A stretch of DNA of 22,471 bases, taken from NCBI GenBank assembly GCA_964569315.1, contig CAZMUZ010000059.1, positions 1 through 22,471 of the forward strand. The letters are read 5' to 3'. Under the pieces are notes generated by a model. That model did no database searches. It had not been told where the DNA came from and saw only the letters and a list, made by a program, of their open reading frames with translations. Origin of the DNA: CADEFF01 sp964569315. GTDB lineage: Bacteria > Pseudomonadota > Alphaproteobacteria > Dongiales > Dongiaceae. Below are positions 21,337-22,471 of this stretch, in pieces. The number at the start of each line of letters is the position of its first letter. Positions within the stretch are counted from its first letter, which is position 1. The position numbers and the translations under genes were made by a program.

Positions 21337-21924
21337 TCAGCACCCGCGCCGCTTGAACTCGTCCTCGAGCTTGCGATAGTCGGCGTGCATCTTGTCGATC
21401 CTGGCCTTCGCGGCGGCCTTCGCCTGATCGTGCGTGATCCGCTTTTCCTTGTGTCCAGCGAGCGATCGGCGCGCGACGTCCTGATAGGTCTGCTTCTCGT
21501 AGAAGTTGCGCTCGGCGTTCTCGCGTCGAATCGCAAGATCGCGCATCAGCTTCCGAAGCTCCCAGCATCGCGCGTTGTGGGCCTCCTGCTCGCGCTGCAG
21601 TTCGATCCCCTCCTTGACGGCGCGGCCAGGAGGAATGACGGGCCCCATCGCCCTCTGCTCGGCGGCCTGCGCCTGCGCCCTATCTGCCATGACCTGGTTT
21701 CTGGCGTACAGGGCGCCGGCGATGAACGCTTCCGCCTCGGCCGCCGTCCATCCCTGATACTGCAGCTGGATCGCGGGGTATCCTGTCTGCGCCATCCTGG
21801 ACGCGATCGAGCTTCCCTGCGCGATCGACTTGCCCACGTCTGCCGCATATGGAGTCAGCGGACGATCGCCGAAGCGACCGGCCGCCAGTCCATCCATGAA
21901 CAGCTTGGTTTTTTCGTCGGCCAC
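21337..21924 (-). CDS. Charged coiled-coil protein (195 aa)
   Basis: GTG at 21924 (MADEKTKLFMDGLAAGRFGD) is chosen because it lies 4 bp after the previous stop; an ATG at 21900 is in frame. The first ~85 residues contain Gly/Ala helices (GWTAAEAEAFIAGALYARNQ), and the remainder is a long Arg/Glu/Ala coiled coil ending RRGC. Possible scaffold or structural protein. No family recognised. Confidence 0.5.
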   Translation of the reverse strand: MADEKTKLFMDGLAAGRFGDRPLTPYAADVGKSIAQGSSIASRMAQTGYPAIQLQYQGWTAAEAEAFIAGALYARNQVMADRAQAQAAEQRAMGPVIPPGRAVKEGIELQREQEAHNARCWELRKLMRDLAIRRENAERNFYEKQTYQDVARRSLAGHKEKRITHDQAKAAAKARIDKMHADYRKLEDEFKRRGC

Positions 21925-21928
21925 GGCG

Positions 21929-22156
21929 TCAGCCCTTGGCGAACGATCGCCGGAACAGCCGGCGAACATCCTGCACCGTCGCGCCCGGCGGGATGACCCC
22001 GCACGTCTTGACCTTGCGAACGATCGTGCACGCCGCGAAGTCGCCCGACTTCAGGCGCTTGATCTGCAGCCGCGAACCATCGGCCGCGCGCGACGCGATC
22101 CGACTGCGCCGGCTGCCCAGCCACGTCGCGATCGGCGTGCCCGGCTTCTTCGCCAT
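21929..22156 (-). CDS. Small basic protein (75 aa)
   Basis: Starts MAKKPGTPIATWLGSRRSRI with a TGATG junction. Arg/Lys-rich with a hydrophobic strand core (AACTIVRKVKTCGVIPPGAT) and a basic helical end (VRRLFRRSFAKG). Two Cys. Suits DNA binding or packaging; not recognised. Confidence 0.5.
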   Translation of the reverse strand: MAKKPGTPIATWLGSRRSRIASRAADGSRLQIKRLKSGDFAACTIVRKVKTCGVIPPGATVQDVRRLFRRSFAKG

Positions 22157-22320
22157 CAGCGGCCCCGGCGCGCGCGACGGCGCGACCGCTCGCCGCGCCA
22201 GATCCACGGCGGAATCGGCCCGCGGTTGTCGGCGCCCTTCGGCAGCGCCGCGGGCGCGCTGGCGCCCTTGCCGATCCCCATCGCGAGCATGGTCGCCATG
22301 ATCCCGGCAAAGCCCTTCAC
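22156..22320 (-). CDS. Small basic-tailed protein (54 aa)
   Basis: GTG start in a GTGA overlap (MKGFAGIMATMLAMGIGKGA). A short Met/Gly-rich hydrophobic N-terminus is followed by PPWIWRGERSRRRARRGR, a strongly basic tail. Possibly membrane-associated and DNA-binding. Too short for the usual gene finders; supported by perfect packing between two genes. Confidence 0.45.
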   Translation of the reverse strand: MKGFAGIMATMLAMGIGKGASAPAALPKGADNRGPIPPWIWRGERSRRRARRGR

Positions 22321-22457
22321 AGCAGCACCTTGGCCAGCAGGATCGCCACCAGGCCGACACCGGCCACCTTGAGGCCGCTCGACATGCCCGAGGCCGCGGC
22401 CGGCATCGCCGGGGCCGGCGGCTTCGACGAGACCACGGTGGTGGGGCCGCGGTACAC
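22317..22457 (-). CDS. Tail-anchored small protein at the right edge (46 aa)
   Basis: GTG at 22457 lies 5 bp after AGGAGG, the best RBS in the window; the GTG at 22463 overlaps that RBS and is less likely. The N-terminal half is Pro/Ala/Ser-rich, and a C-terminal hydrophobic helix (GLKVAGVGLVAILLAKVLL) ends the protein. The strong RBS suggests high expression, as for a minor virion membrane protein. Confidence 0.5.
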   Translation of the reverse strand: MYRGPTTVVSSKPPAPAMPAAASGMSSGLKVAGVGLVAILLAKVLL

Positions 22458-22471
22458 CGGCACCTCCTAGG

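Noticed and set aside
20425..21996. Very long plus-strand open frame (523 codons) and similar ones at 11173-12585, 16782-18104 and 13050-14090
   Set aside because: They lie opposite well-supported minus-strand genes, are Arg/Ala/Pro-rich, lack RBS, and are expected in GC-rich coding DNA. One runs through an N gap.
1..22471. Circular closure of the window as a complete genome
   Set aside because: Joining base 1 to base 22471 does not continue the cut left-edge gene in a sensible frame, and no terminal repeat is seen.
1..22471. CRISPR array, tRNA or rRNA genes, transposase
   Set aside because: No regularly spaced repeats, no cloverleaf with tRNA hallmarks, no rRNA-like segments and no transposase motifs were found on reading both strands.

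Overview
The window is a GC-rich segment (about two thirds G+C by eye) in which every convincing gene lies on the minus strand. Genes are packed head to tail with 1-20 bp overlaps (ATGA, GTGA, TGATG) or very short gaps, many start with GTG, and the heads of modules have strong Shine-Dalgarno sequences (GAGAGGA, AGGAGG). It reads as one piece of a viral or virus-like mobile genome. A lipoprotein with a clear lipobox and two families of peptidoglycan-cutting enzymes point to a Gram-negative, high-GC host. The lipoprotein style would suit Myxococcota, but that is a guess. The ends do not join into a circle in a sensible reading frame, and both outer genes look cut or close to the edge. Two runs of ten N (8610-8619 and 20735-20744) are assembly gaps.

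Layout in transcription order, right to left. Region 20.7-22.5 kb holds small basic, coiled-coil and membrane proteins, including one ending in an SSB-like acidic tip. Region 18.9-20.7 kb is a lysis or entry cassette: a FlgJ/GH73-like muramidase relative lacking its usual catalytic Glu, an M23 endopeptidase, a 61-aa protein and a three-helix membrane protein. Region 15.5-18.9 kb looks structural: a 561-aa spike-like protein, a 124-aa partner, a 164-aa helical protein, a Gly-rich membrane protein, and a 151-aa beta-rich protein with a strong RBS. Region 14.2-15.5 kb holds small membrane proteins. Region 7.5-14.2 kb is replication and DNA metabolism: two DNA methyltransferases of permuted motif order, several Cys-rich proteins, a rolling-circle (HUH) Rep, a deoxyribosyltransferase-like protein, an SSB and a MazG-like pyrophosphohydrolase. 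A 342-bp gene-free stretch (7132-7473) with a strong terminator hairpin, other palindromes and a putative operator/promoter separates this from a second unit.

The second unit (7131 to the left edge) holds small zinc-binding-type proteins, a lipoprotein, a second M23 enzyme, membrane-anchored proteins, a 568-aa protein with a recombinase-like N-terminal fold, a transglutaminase-like cysteine enzyme, a very basic 61-aa protein, a Gly/Ala-rich membrane protein, a 219-aa probable capsid protein and the start of a second probable capsid protein.

No terminase, portal, tape-measure, tail or Walker-A ATPase gene was found. Rolling-circle Rep, SSB, many single-helix C-terminal membrane anchors, two M23 enzymes and a muramidase-like protein suggest a tailless, membrane-containing phage comparable in logic (not sequence) to PM2, PRD1 or P23-77. 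The most striking small signals are a near-consensus chromosomal-type parS site inside the first gene of the second unit (6986-7001), a cloverleaf-forming inverted repeat with perfect 24-bp arms just upstream of rep (11862-11981), and the E-to-S change in the muramidase.
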